Positions 32,139 through 40,589 of a DNA stretch of 64,000 nt are shown here, one piece after another. Position 1 is the first letter of the stretch; each line of letters begins with the position of its first letter. The notes under the pieces are model-generated. The model worked only from the letters and a program-made list of their open reading frames with translations, searched no databases and was not told the DNA's origin. The stretch is from Variovorax paradoxus NBRC 15149 (GTDB taxonomy: Bacteria; Pseudomonadota; Gammaproteobacteria; Burkholderiales; Burkholderiaceae_C): positions 868,001-932,000 of the forward strand of contig NZ_BCUT01000002.1 in assembly GCF_001591365.1 (NCBI RefSeq), given 5' to 3'. The position numbers were made by a program, and so were the translations under genes.

Positions 32139-33206
32139 ATGCACGACTTCATCCACACCACCCATCCGCAGCGCGTGGTGTTCGGCGCCGGTTCGCTGCG
32201 CCACCTGGCGCGCGAGATCGATGCGCTGGGTGCGAAGCGGGCGCTGGTGCTCTGCACGCCCGAGCAGCGGCCGCAGGCCGAGCGCGTGGCGGCCTCGCTC
32301 GGGGCGCAGGCGGCCGGCCTGTTCGACCGCGCCGTGATGCACGTGCCCGTCGAGACCGCGCGCGAGGCGCGCGAGCTGGCGCGCCGGCTCGGCGCCGACT
32401 GCGCCGTGGCGCTCGGCGGCGGCTCCACCACGGGGCTGGGCAAGGCCATCGCGCTGGAAGCGGGGCTGCCGATCGTCGCCGTTCCCACCACCTACGCAGG
32501 CAGCGAGATGACGCCGATCTACGGCCTCACCGAGAACGGCCTGAAGAAGACCGGCAAGGACCCGCGCGTGCTGCCGCGCACCGTGATCTACGACCCCGAG
32601 CTGTCGCGCACGCTGCCCGTGGGCCTGAGCGTGACCAGCGGCATCAACGCCATCGCGCATGCGGCCGAAGGCCTCTATGCACAGGACAGCAATCCGGTGA
32701 TGGACCTGATGGCGGAGGAGGGCATCGCCGCGCTCGCACGCGCGCTGCCGGCCATCCGTGCGCAGCCCGGCGACCTGGCGGCGCGCTCCGATGCGCTCTA
32801 CGGCGCGTGGCTGTGCGGCAGCGTGCTCGGCGCGGTGGGCATGGCCTTGCACCACAAGCTCTGCCACACGCTGGGCGGCAGCTTCAACCTGCCGCATGCC
32901 GAAGTGCACACGGTGGTGCTGCCGCACGCGCTCGCGTTCAACGCGCCGGCCGCGCCGCGCGCCATGGCACGCATCGCGCGCGCGCTCGGTGGGGTGTCGG
33001 CGCCGGCGGCGGTCTACGCATTGGCGCGGGGCAACGGCGCGCCCGTGGCACTCAAGGACATCGGCATGCGCGCCGCCGACCTCGACCGCGCGGCCGACAT
33101 CGCCGTCGCCAATCCGTACTGGAATCCGCGGCCCTTCGGCCCGGCCGAGCGCGGCGAGATCCGCGCACTGCTGCAGCGCGCCTTCGACGGCGAGCCGCCG
33201 GCATAG
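32139..33206 (+). CDS. Maleylacetate reductase
   Basis: A 355-residue iron-type alcohol dehydrogenase family protein of the maleylacetate reductase branch, which reduces maleylacetate to beta-ketoadipate with NAD(P)H. Family segments are RVVFGAGSL, LGGGSTTGLGKAIAL, VPTTYAGSEMTPIYG, and LGGSFNLPHAEVHTVVLPH with the conserved His residues. GGAGG lies eight bases before the ATG at 32139. It joins both arms of the cluster: products of the hydroquinone and the hydroxyquinol dioxygenases converge here. The product enters the beta-ketoadipate route, whose later genes are outside the window. Confidence 0.92.
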   Translation: MHDFIHTTHPQRVVFGAGSLRHLAREIDALGAKRALVLCTPEQRPQAERVAASLGAQAAGLFDRAVMHVPVETAREARELARRLGADCAVALGGGSTTGLGKAIALEAGLPIVAVPTTYAGSEMTPIYGLTENGLKKTGKDPRVLPRTVIYDPELSRTLPVGLSVTSGINAIAHAAEGLYAQDSNPVMDLMAEEGIAALARALPAIRAQPGDLAARSDALYGAWLCGSVLGAVGMALHHKLCHTLGGSFNLPHAEVHTVVLPHALAFNAPAAPRAMARIARALGGVSAPAAVYALARGNGAPVALKDIGMRAADLDRAADIAVANPYWNPRPFGPAERGEIRALLQRAFDGEPPA

Positions 33207-33255
33207 GCGCAGCACGCGAACAGAGAAACCCACACGAACAACGAAGGAGACAGCC

Positions 33256-34509
33256 ATGACATTCAACCGCAGACAGTTCACGCAGGCCGCCGCCGCGCTT
33301 GCCGCCACGGGCGCCGCGCCGCGGGTGTTCGCCGCCGACACGCTCAAGATCGGCTATGTGTCGCCTCAGACCGGGCCGCTCGCGCCCTTCGGCGAGGCCG
33401 ACAAGTGGGTGATCGAGCAGATGAAGGCCGCCTTCAAGGACGGCCTCAGCGTAGGCGGCAAGAAGTACGCCGTGCAGATCGTGCTGAAGGACAGCCAGTC
33501 GAACCCCAACCGCGCGGGCGAGGTCGCCAACGACCTGATCCTCAAGGACAAGGTCGCGCTCGTGCTCACGGCAGGCACGCCCGAGACCGCCAACCCGGTG
33601 AGCGACGCCTGCGAACTCAACGAGGTGCCGTGCATCTCCAGCGTGGTGCCGTGGCAGCCCTGGTTCTTCGGCCGCAAGGGCGACCCGGCGAAGGGCTTCA
33701 ACTGGACCTACCACCTGTTCTGGGGGCTGGAGGACGTCATCGCCAACTTCAGCAACGGCTGGAAGACCGTGGCCACCAACAGGAAGGTCGGCGGCCTGTT
33801 CCCCAACGACGGCGACGGCAATGCCTGGGGCGACAAGGAGCTGGGCTTTCCGAAGCCGCTCGCGCAGATGGGCTTCACGCTGACCGACCCCGGCCGCTTC
33901 CAGAACGGCACGCAGGACTTCAGCGCGCAGATCGCGGCCTTCAAGCGCGACAACGTCGAGATCGTCACCGGCGTGGTGATCCCGCCCGATGCCAAGACCT
34001 TTCTCACGCAGGCGCGGCAGCAGGGCTTCAAGCCGAAGGTCGTCACGCTGGGCAAGGCGCTGCTGTTCCCGGGCGCGATCGAGGCGCTGGGCGACCTGGG
34101 CGACGGCCTGTCGACCGAGGTGTGGTGGAGCCCCTCGCATCCGTTCACGTCCAGCCTCACGCAGCAAAGCGCGAAAGCGCTGGCCGAGGCCTACGAGGCC
34201 GGTGCGAAGAAGCAGTGGACCCAGCCCATCGGCTTCGCGCATGCGCTGTTCGAGGTGGCGGCGAACGCGCTGTCGCGTGCCAAGTCGCTGAAGGCCGGCG
34301 ACGTGCGCGATGCGGTCGCATCGACTTCCATCGATTCCGTGGTCGGCCCGGTGAAGTGGGGCGGACCGGGCCCGTTCAAGAACGTCAGCAAGACGCCGCT
34401 GGTGCTCGGCCAGTGGGGCAAGGGCAAGAAGTACAAGGTCGAGCTCAGCATCGTGAACAACGAAGCGGCCAAGGGCATTCCGGCCGGCGGCACGCTGCGG
34501 CTGCTCTGA
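33256..34509 (+). CDS. ABC importer substrate-binding protein (branched-chain/aromatic type)
   Basis: A 417-residue type I periplasmic-binding protein of the LivJ/amide family. The N-terminus MTFNRRQFTQ followed by a hydrophobic stretch ending VFA-AD looks like a twin-arginine signal. The mature start LKIGYVSPQTGPLAPFGEAD is typical of the family, as are DSQSNPNRAGEVANDLI and GTPETANPVS. It heads five transporter genes (33256-38010) lying inside the hydroquinone cluster, so it probably binds an aromatic precursor rather than an amino acid. GGAG lies close upstream. Ligand is inferred. Confidence 0.88.
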   Translation: MTFNRRQFTQAAAALAATGAAPRVFAADTLKIGYVSPQTGPLAPFGEADKWVIEQMKAAFKDGLSVGGKKYAVQIVLKDSQSNPNRAGEVANDLILKDKVALVLTAGTPETANPVSDACELNEVPCISSVVPWQPWFFGRKGDPAKGFNWTYHLFWGLEDVIANFSNGWKTVATNRKVGGLFPNDGDGNAWGDKELGFPKPLAQMGFTLTDPGRFQNGTQDFSAQIAAFKRDNVEIVTGVVIPPDAKTFLTQARQQGFKPKVVTLGKALLFPGAIEALGDLGDGLSTEVWWSPSHPFTSSLTQQSAKALAEAYEAGAKKQWTQPIGFAHALFEVAANALSRAKSLKAGDVRDAVASTSIDSVVGPVKWGGPGPFKNVSKTPLVLGQWGKGKKYKVELSIVNNEAAKGIPAGGTLRLL

Positions 34510-34517
34510 AGAACGCC

Positions 34518-35237
34518 ATGGCACTGCTGGCATTGCATGCGGTGAGCAAGTCGTACGGCGCGCTCCGGGTCACCGACGACATCTCGCTCGAAGTGGCCGA
34601 GGGCGAGACGCTCGGCATCCTCGGGCCCAACGGGGCGGGGAAGACCACGCTGTTCAACCTGATCTCGGGCGACGCGCGCGTCGATGCGGGGCGCGTGGAG
34701 TACGCGGGGCGCGACGTGACGCGGCTCAAGCCGCACCAGCGCTGCCATGCGGGCATCGGGCGCAGCTACCAGGTGCCGCAGCCCTTCGGGAACATGAGCG
34801 TGTTCGAGAACCTGGTGACCGCGGCCTGCTTCGGCGGGCAGCAGACCGAGCGCGAGGCGTGGCGCACGGCGCACGAAGTGCTCGCGCAGACGGGGCTGAT
34901 GCCGCATGCGAACAAGCCGGCCGGCGGGCTCACGCTGCTCGACCGCAAGCGGCTCGAACTCGCGCGCGCGCTTGCGACGAAGCCGCGCCTGCTGCTGCTC
35001 GACGAGATCGCGGGCGGCCTGACCGAGCCCGAGGCCGCGGTGCTGGTGGCGGAACTGAGGCGCATCAAGGCGCGCGGCGTGACCATGATCTGGATCGAGC
35101 ATGTGGTGCATGCGCTGCTGTCGCTCGCGGACCGGCTGTTCGTCATCAACTTCGGGCAGAAGCTGGCGGAGGGGGCACCGCTCGCGGTGATGAACGATTC
35201 CGAGGTGCGTCGGGTTTACATGGGGATGGAAGCATGA
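34518..35237 (+). CDS. ABC importer ATP-binding protein, LivG type
   Basis: A 239-residue ATPase with Walker A GPNGAGKTT, Q-loop GIGRSYQVPQPF, Walker B RLLLLDEIAGGL and switch His in WIEHVV. The signature sequence is the LivG-type variant GLTLLDRKRLELARAL, lacking the classical LSGGQ. It pairs with the LivF-type ATPase at 35365 to drive the two permeases. Starts 8 bases after the binding-protein gene. Confidence 0.9.
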   Translation: MALLALHAVSKSYGALRVTDDISLEVAEGETLGILGPNGAGKTTLFNLISGDARVDAGRVEYAGRDVTRLKPHQRCHAGIGRSYQVPQPFGNMSVFENLVTAACFGGQQTEREAWRTAHEVLAQTGLMPHANKPAGGLTLLDRKRLELARALATKPRLLLLDEIAGGLTEPEAAVLVAELRRIKARGVTMIWIEHVVHALLSLADRLFVINFGQKLAEGAPLAVMNDSEVRRVYMGMEA

Positions 35238-35255
35238 GCGCGTTTTCTTGTATTG

Positions 35256-35358
35256 CTCCTTCCCCTTCCGGGGGAAGGCCGGGATGGGGGCACGACGGCG
35301 CCACCACTCCAAGGCCGCTTGCCCCCACCCCAGCCCTCCCCCGAAAGGGGAGGGAGCA
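35256..35358. repeat. REP-like palindromic repeat pair
   Basis: CTCCTTCCCCTTCCGGGGGAAGG and its partner CCCTCCCCCGAAAGGGGAGGGAG frame a 60-base centre with the inverted pieces GGGATGGGGG and CCCCCACCCC. Same class as the element at 29491-29592, again between co-directional genes of this cluster (livG-like and livF-like). Confidence 0.78.
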
Positions 35359-35364
35359 AAGATC

Positions 35365-36081
35365 ATGAACGCCCTGCTCGAAACCCACGGCCTCCAGGCC
35401 TTCTACCGCGACGCCCAGGCTCTCTTCGGCATCGACTTCACGCTGGCCGCCGGCGAGCTCGTCGCCATCATCGGTGCCAACGGCGCCGGCAAATCCACCT
35501 TCCTCAAGAGCCTCGCGGGCCTCGTCCGCGTCCCGCGAGAAACCATCCGCTTCAAGGGCGAACCCATCGGCGGGCTTCCCCCCGGCGGGATCGTCCGGCG
35601 TGGCCTCGCCATGGTGCCCGAGGGCCGCCGCCTCTTCCCGAGCCTGAGCGTCGAGGAGAACCTGCGCATGGGCGCCACCGCGGCCCGCAAGGGTCCGTGG
35701 AACCTGCAGCGCCTGTACGCCCTGTTCCCCATCCTCGCCGAGAAGCGCCACGCGCCCGGCACTTCGCTGTCCGGCGGACAGCAGCAGATGGTGGCGCTCG
35801 GCCGCGCGCTCATGAGCAATCCCGAAGTGCTGCTGTGCGACGAACTCTCGCTCGGCCTCGCGCCCATCGTCATCCGCGAGATCTATGCGGCCATGCCCAC
35901 CATCACGGGCGAGGGCATGACCGTCGTCATCGTCGAGCAGGACGTGACGATGGCGCGGCAGGTCTCGCAGCGCATCTACTGCTTCCAGGAAGGCCGCGTG
36001 TCGCTCGAAGGAAAGTCGGGCGAACTCACGCGCGAGCAGATCTCGCAGGCCTATTTCGGCATCGAGGCCGCCCATGCTTGA
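35365..36081 (+). CDS. ABC importer ATP-binding protein, LivF type
   Basis: A 238-residue ATPase with Walker A GANGAGKST, signature LSGGQQQM, Walker B EVLLCDELSLGLAP and switch-region IVEQDV. Second ATPase of the importer. The ATG at 35365 is chosen because the region before it is the REP-like repeat; the upstream frame is open only by composition. Its end overlaps the first permease gene by 8 bases. Confidence 0.92.
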   Translation: MNALLETHGLQAFYRDAQALFGIDFTLAAGELVAIIGANGAGKSTFLKSLAGLVRVPRETIRFKGEPIGGLPPGGIVRRGLAMVPEGRRLFPSLSVEENLRMGATAARKGPWNLQRLYALFPILAEKRHAPGTSLSGGQQQMVALGRALMSNPEVLLCDELSLGLAPIVIREIYAAMPTITGEGMTVVIVEQDVTMARQVSQRIYCFQEGRVSLEGKSGELTREQISQAYFGIEAAHA

Positions 36082-36946
36082 GACCGTCATCCAGGGCGTG
36101 CTGCTCGGCGGCCTCTACACGCTGTTCGCGCTCGGCCAGTCGCTGATGTTCGGCGTCATGCGGCTCACCAACACGGCGCAGGGCGACTTCATCATCCTCG
36201 GCGCCTTCGCGGTCATCGCGGGCGTGTCGGTGGCGGGCGATGCCACGCCGGGGCTCGTTGCCATGGTCGCGCTCGGGGTGCTGCCGGTGGCCTTCGTGTT
36301 CGGCTACGCGCTGCAGCGCTACGTGCTCAACGGCACGCTCGGCAAGGACCCGCTGCCCTCGCTCGTCGTCACCTTCGGCTTGTCGATCGTCATCCAGAAC
36401 CTGCTGCTCGAACTGTTCTCGGCCGACCCGCGCGCCATCGAGACCGGCGGGCTCAGCACGCAGGGCGTGGCGCTGGGCGACACGCTCTCGCTCGGCGTGC
36501 TGCCGCTCGTCGTGCTGGCCGTCGCGCTGGTTGCAACCGCCGCGCTGCAATGGCTCTTCGCGCGCACGGCGCTGGGCCGCTCGTTCCGTGCCGTGTCCGA
36601 CGACCGCGAGATCGCCGAACTCATGGGCCTGGACGCGAAGAAGGTCTACGCCTTTGCGACCGCCATCGCCTTCGTGCTGATCGCCATTGCCGGCGCGCTG
36701 CAGGGCATGCGCACCACGGTGTCGCCGTCGGACGGCCCGCTGCTGCTGCTGTTCGCCTTCGAGGCCGTGATCATCGGCGGCATGGGCTCGTTCTGGGGCA
36801 CGCTGGCCGGCGCGATGATCCTGGGCATCACGCAGCAGATCGGCTTCCGGCTCGATCCGGGCTGGGGCATCTGGGCCGGACACATCGTGTTCCTGGTCGT
36901 GCTGGTGCTGCGGCCGCAGGGCCTTTTTCCGAAGACACGTGGATGA
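36074..36946 (+). CDS. ABC importer permease, LivH type
   Basis: A 290-residue inner-membrane permease with about eight hydrophobic helices. LivH features include the N-terminal GVLLGGLYTLFALGQSLMFGVMRLTN and the coupling segment FRAVSDDREIAELMGLD that contacts the ATPases, then GGMGSFWGTLAGA. It overlaps livF by 8 bases and livM by 4 (ATGA), so all are translated together. Confidence 0.92.
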   Translation: MLETVIQGVLLGGLYTLFALGQSLMFGVMRLTNTAQGDFIILGAFAVIAGVSVAGDATPGLVAMVALGVLPVAFVFGYALQRYVLNGTLGKDPLPSLVVTFGLSIVIQNLLLELFSADPRAIETGGLSTQGVALGDTLSLGVLPLVVLAVALVATAALQWLFARTALGRSFRAVSDDREIAELMGLDAKKVYAFATAIAFVLIAIAGALQGMRTTVSPSDGPLLLLFAFEAVIIGGMGSFWGTLAGAMILGITQQIGFRLDPGWGIWAGHIVFLVVLVLRPQGLFPKTRG

Positions 36947-38010
36947 AGCCGATGACGAACATGCCCCCACCCCTCATCGCCGTCGAGCGCGCCACCGCCG
37001 CGAGCCGCGTCGCGCTCGCCGCCGGCACCGCGCTCGTGCTGATCGCCGCCAGCCTGCCTTTGTGGGGCGAGCCGAGCTGGATGCGCGAGTTCGTCGAGAT
37101 CGCCTGCTACTTCATCTTCGCGATGATGTGGAACCTGCTCGCCGGCTACGGCGGCATGGTGAGCATCGGGCAGCAGGCCTTCTTCGGCTTCGGCGGCTAC
37201 GTCATGCTGATGCTCGGCAACTTCGCGGACGTCAACCCCTTCGTGGCGGTGCCGCTGGGCGCGCTCGCGGCAGGGCTCATCGCCGTGCCCGTGTCCTTCG
37301 TCGCGTTCCGATTGTCGGGCGGCTACTTCGCCATCGGCACCTGGGTGATCGCCGAGGTGTTCCGCCTGAGCTTCGCCAACGTGTCGGCGGTGGGCGGCGG
37401 CTCGGGCACCACGCTCACGGCGCTGCGCGGCATCGAACGCACCACGCGCGAAAGAACCACCTACTGGATGGCGCTGGCCTGCGTGGTCGCGGCCGTTGCG
37501 CTGGTCTACCTGTTCCTGCGCAGCAAGCGCGGGCTCGCGCTGCTGGCCATCCGCGACAACGAGGTGGCCGCGGAGTCGCAGGGCGTTCCGGTGGCGCGCA
37601 TGAAGCTCGCGGTGTATGTGGTGGCGGCCTTCGGTGCGGGACTCGCGGGCGCGCTCTACTTCGTCGGCAACCTGCGCATCAGCCCCGACGCGGCCTTCAG
37701 CGTCAACTGGACGGCGTTCGCGATCTTCATGGTGGTGATCGGCGGCATCGGCCGCATCGAGGGGCCGCTGGTGGGCGCGCTGGTCTTCTGGGCCTTGAAC
37801 AAGTTCCTCAGCGACTACGGCACCTGGTACCTGCTCGGGCTCGGGCTGCTGGCCATCGGTGTCACGCTCTTCTTCAAGCAGGGGCTGTGGGGCTGGGCGC
37901 AGCAGCGCTGGGCCTGGTCCCTGTTCCCGACGCAGCGGCGGCTCCTGCCGCCCGCGCCTTCTTTTTCTTCTTCCGACCTGGAGCGGGGCTTCCATGCGAA
38001 ACATCGATGA
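36943..38010 (+). CDS. ABC importer permease, LivM type
   Basis: A 355-residue permease of the LivM type, with about nine helices, the MWNLLAGYGGMVSIGQQAFFGFGGY segment, and the coupling motif LLAIRDNEVAAESQGVPV. It starts on the stop of the LivH-type gene. The last 17 bases overlap the hydroxyquinol dioxygenase gene, tying uptake and ring cleavage into one message. The C-terminal tail (LFPTQRRLLPPAPSFSSS) is longer than usual. Confidence 0.92.
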   Translation: MKPMTNMPPPLIAVERATAASRVALAAGTALVLIAASLPLWGEPSWMREFVEIACYFIFAMMWNLLAGYGGMVSIGQQAFFGFGGYVMLMLGNFADVNPFVAVPLGALAAGLIAVPVSFVAFRLSGGYFAIGTWVIAEVFRLSFANVSAVGGGSGTTLTALRGIERTTRERTTYWMALACVVAAVALVYLFLRSKRGLALLAIRDNEVAAESQGVPVARMKLAVYVVAAFGAGLAGALYFVGNLRISPDAAFSVNWTAFAIFMVVIGGIGRIEGPLVGALVFWALNKFLSDYGTWYLLGLGLLAIGVTLFFKQGLWGWAQQRWAWSLFPTQRRLLPPAPSFSSSDLERGFHAKHR

Positions 38011-38857
38011 ACACACCATCACCGCCGCCGTGCTCGAACGCATGGCCGGCTGCGAGGACGCGCGCCTGAAGGAAGTGATGTCGGCGCTCGTGCGCCACCT
38101 GCACGACTTCGCGCGCGAAGTGAAGCTGACCGAGGCCGAATGGAGCGCCGGCATCGAGTTCCTGACCGCCACGGGCCAGAAGTGCGACGCGCAGCGGCAG
38201 GAGTTCATCCTGCTGTCGGACACGCTGGGCCTGTCGATGCTGACCGTGGCGATGAACCACGCGAAGAGCCCTCAGGCCACCGAGGCCACCGTGTTCGGCC
38301 CCTTCCACGTGGCGGGCGCGCCGCAGCTGCCGCTGGGCAGCGACATCTCCGGTGGCGCGGTGGGCGAGCCGCTGTTCGTGCAGGCCACCGTGCGCGGACG
38401 CGGCGGCGAGCCGGTCGCCGACGCGGTGGTCGATGTCTGGGAGGCCGACGCCGAAGGCTTCTACGACGTGCAGCGGCCCGGCGCGCAGCCGCAGGGGCGG
38501 GCGGTCCTGCGCACCAACGCCGAGGGCCGGCTGTGGTTTCGCGGCGTGGCGCCGGTGGCCTACCCGATTCCCACCGATGGACCGGTCGGCGCGATGCTGC
38601 GCGCAACGCGGCGGCATCCATGGCGCCCCGCGCATGTGCACTTCATGATCCAGGCGCCGGGCTACGAGACGCTGATCACGCACGTCTTCCGCGAGGGCGA
38701 TCCCTACCTCGACAGCGATGCGGTGTTCGGCGTGCGCAGTTCGCTGATCGGCGACTTCGCGCAGCACGCCGCAGGGCGCGCGCCCGACGGGAGCGTGCAG
38801 GAAGCGCCGTTCCACACGCTGGAGTTCGCGTTCGTGCTCGAGCCTGCGGGGGTGTGA
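37994..38857 (+). CDS. Hydroxyquinol 1,2-dioxygenase (intradiol)
   Basis: A 287-residue intradiol ring-cleavage dioxygenase. An N-terminal helical dimerisation domain precedes the catalytic beta-sandwich. The Fe(III) ligands Tyr157 (GFYDVQ), Tyr190 (VAYPIP), His214 and His216 (PAHVHF) are all present with the spacing of characterised hydroxyquinol enzymes. It would cleave hydroxyquinol (1,2,4-benzenetriol) to maleylacetate, feeding the reductase at 32139. It overlaps the LivM-type gene by 17 bases and is the last gene of the cluster. Catechol 1,2-dioxygenase is the alternative; the neighbouring maleylacetate reductase favours hydroxyquinol. Confidence 0.9.
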   Translation: MRNIDEHTITAAVLERMAGCEDARLKEVMSALVRHLHDFAREVKLTEAEWSAGIEFLTATGQKCDAQRQEFILLSDTLGLSMLTVAMNHAKSPQATEATVFGPFHVAGAPQLPLGSDISGGAVGEPLFVQATVRGRGGEPVADAVVDVWEADAEGFYDVQRPGAQPQGRAVLRTNAEGRLWFRGVAPVAYPIPTDGPVGAMLRATRRHPWRPAHVHFMIQAPGYETLITHVFREGDPYLDSDAVFGVRSSLIGDFAQHAAGRAPDGSVQEAPFHTLEFAFVLEPAGV

Positions 38858-38905
38858 CGACCCGAGGCGCATCCTTCAGCGCGGTCGCGGGCGACTGCAC
38901 TCAGC

Positions 38906-40426
38906 TTACTGATCAGTCGGTGCCTCATCTTCGTCGCGCGGACCAGGCTCATCGACCGAAAGCACGGCCCGCACCTTCTCTTCGATGGCCAGGTAGGCTG
39001 CTTCAGATACCTCCTCCGCGTAGCGCCTGCGCTTGTTCTTCGAGATCGTTCCGCCGTTGGTCAGCGCGATCGATACCAGCGTCGCGAGCGTTGAACCGCG
39101 TAGATCGAAGCGCTCATCGATCTCTCTGCGCACTGCATCGAAGTGCAGGATGAAGTTGCTCTCGTTGCGCAGTTCAACCTCCAGGGCCTCTTTCGCCATG
39201 CGCAGCCCAAATTCGACGCATGCGGTGGCATCCCAGTATCGAAAGATCTTGTCGTCGGCCCCGAAGCTGAATGCGTAGTCGCCCTCGCCGATCGCGCGCA
39301 CGCGCACAAGGTCCCGGGCAGGCCGCGAGAAATCGCGGAGCACCTGCAGGTACTGCGCCTCGTGGTGCTTCATCGCGATCGACACCGGCAGCAGCATGCC
39401 TTCGCCCAATTGGCCCGACTGGCAAAGGACCTTGTGAAACAGGAATCGCGAGAGTCGGCCATTGCCGTCCATGAACGGGTGGATAAAGACGAAGCCGAAG
39501 GAGGCGATGCTCGCGGCCATCACCGGATCCAATCGGCCGGAAATGCGGTTGACGAAGGTTGTCCAGCCCTCCATCAGCGCAGGCACGTCCTCAGGCGCCG
39601 GCGGCACGTAGGTCACGCCGAGGGCGCCCTGATTGCCGTCGCTCAGCCAGTTCTGTTCGGTCCGATACTGAACGGCCTGGTTGTACGGGTTCGACACGAT
39701 CGAGTTCTGCAAGTCCACCAGGTACTGCTCGTCGACCTGGCGTGGCTCGTGGGCCTGTTTGAGCAGCCGCACGAAGGTGCGCCGCTTGTCTTCCGAGGGC
39801 GCTTCTCGTTCGATCGCGTAGCTGTCCTGCGTCTCGTGCAAATAGGCCCAGTTCAAAGTGCGGTCCAGCAATTCCCGATCCAATCCTTGGACGAACTCGC
39901 GCGCGGCCTCCAGCACCTTGGAGCTGACCAAGTCCATGATCACCTGGGTGCGCTCGACAGTGGCGCAGTAGTCCCAAGTTCCCAGACCGTTGAAGTTCAC
40001 GCGCCAGCGCGAATCTCGCTGTGCGGGTCCCACGAAGTACTTGCTCGAGTCGAAAAGGTCGATGTAGCCCCCGGCCACCGGTGGATCCTGCATGACCGGA
40101 CGGCCCGTGAAATGCTCCCAAACACAGCAGAGCATCCGCACGTATTGCCCGTTGGGCGTCTGCCTCACCGCCTCACCAAGTTGTTCGGCGGACAAATGCT
40201 TTGCTGCCGCAGCGAGCAACGGCAAATTGACGCCTTCGTGCTTGAGCGCGAAGAGCAGGTGTCCGAGAAGATCGTCTTCGCGGGCCGGCGCGCTGGCCGC
40301 AGGCACGGACAAGCCGTTTGCCGTGGGGAGGATCCGCGTGACAGGACGGATCATGGCCGGACGGCGTATCTCGAAGACTGGCAGGTCCAGTCTGCGTCGA
40401 ACAAGTTCATAGCCGACCAGCGCCAT
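38906..40426 (-). CDS. Fic-domain protein (probable AMP transferase)
   Basis: A 506-residue Fic protein. The complete active-site motif HPFMDGNGRLSR is present (catalytic His first), so nucleotide transfer, usually AMP from ATP to a protein hydroxyl, should be possible. An N-terminal helix carries QDSYAIERE, which resembles the inhibitory motif (S/T)xxxE(G/N) except that Arg replaces the last position. The C-terminal ~150 residues are helical and may hold a winged helix (STLATLVSIALTNGGTISKNKRRRYA). Codon use looks less GC-rich than in the neighbours, and the gene stands alone between the aromatic cluster and the gluconate module, suggesting transfer. Target unknown; no antitoxin gene is adjacent. 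Confidence 0.88.
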   Translation of the reverse strand: MALVGYELVRRRLDLPVFEIRRPAMIRPVTRILPTANGLSVPAASAPAREDDLLGHLLFALKHEGVNLPLLAAAAKHLSAEQLGEAVRQTPNGQYVRMLCCVWEHFTGRPVMQDPPVAGGYIDLFDSSKYFVGPAQRDSRWRVNFNGLGTWDYCATVERTQVIMDLVSSKVLEAAREFVQGLDRELLDRTLNWAYLHETQDSYAIEREAPSEDKRRTFVRLLKQAHEPRQVDEQYLVDLQNSIVSNPYNQAVQYRTEQNWLSDGNQGALGVTYVPPAPEDVPALMEGWTTFVNRISGRLDPVMAASIASFGFVFIHPFMDGNGRLSRFLFHKVLCQSGQLGEGMLLPVSIAMKHHEAQYLQVLRDFSRPARDLVRVRAIGEGDYAFSFGADDKIFRYWDATACVEFGLRMAKEALEVELRNESNFILHFDAVRREIDERFDLRGSTLATLVSIALTNGGTISKNKRRRYAEEVSEAAYLAIEEKVRAVLSVDEPGPRDEDEAPTDQ

Positions 40427-40589
40427 GGATTTCTTTAATCGTTACAGGATTTGTTTCATTTTAGGCGTCTTGGCTGGTTTTTTATTCAGATCATGCAATC
40501 CATGGTCCACCCGAGGGCCGGGCAAGGCGGGTCAAGGCAAGGCGTGAGCCTGGAGTGCTCGCCGTTGGCGACGGGCGTTCCCCATCGCC

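Noticed and set aside
40476..40486. T-run between the LacI-type and Fic genes as a terminator
   Set aside because: No stem precedes it on either strand; it is just part of an AT-rich promoter-like stretch.
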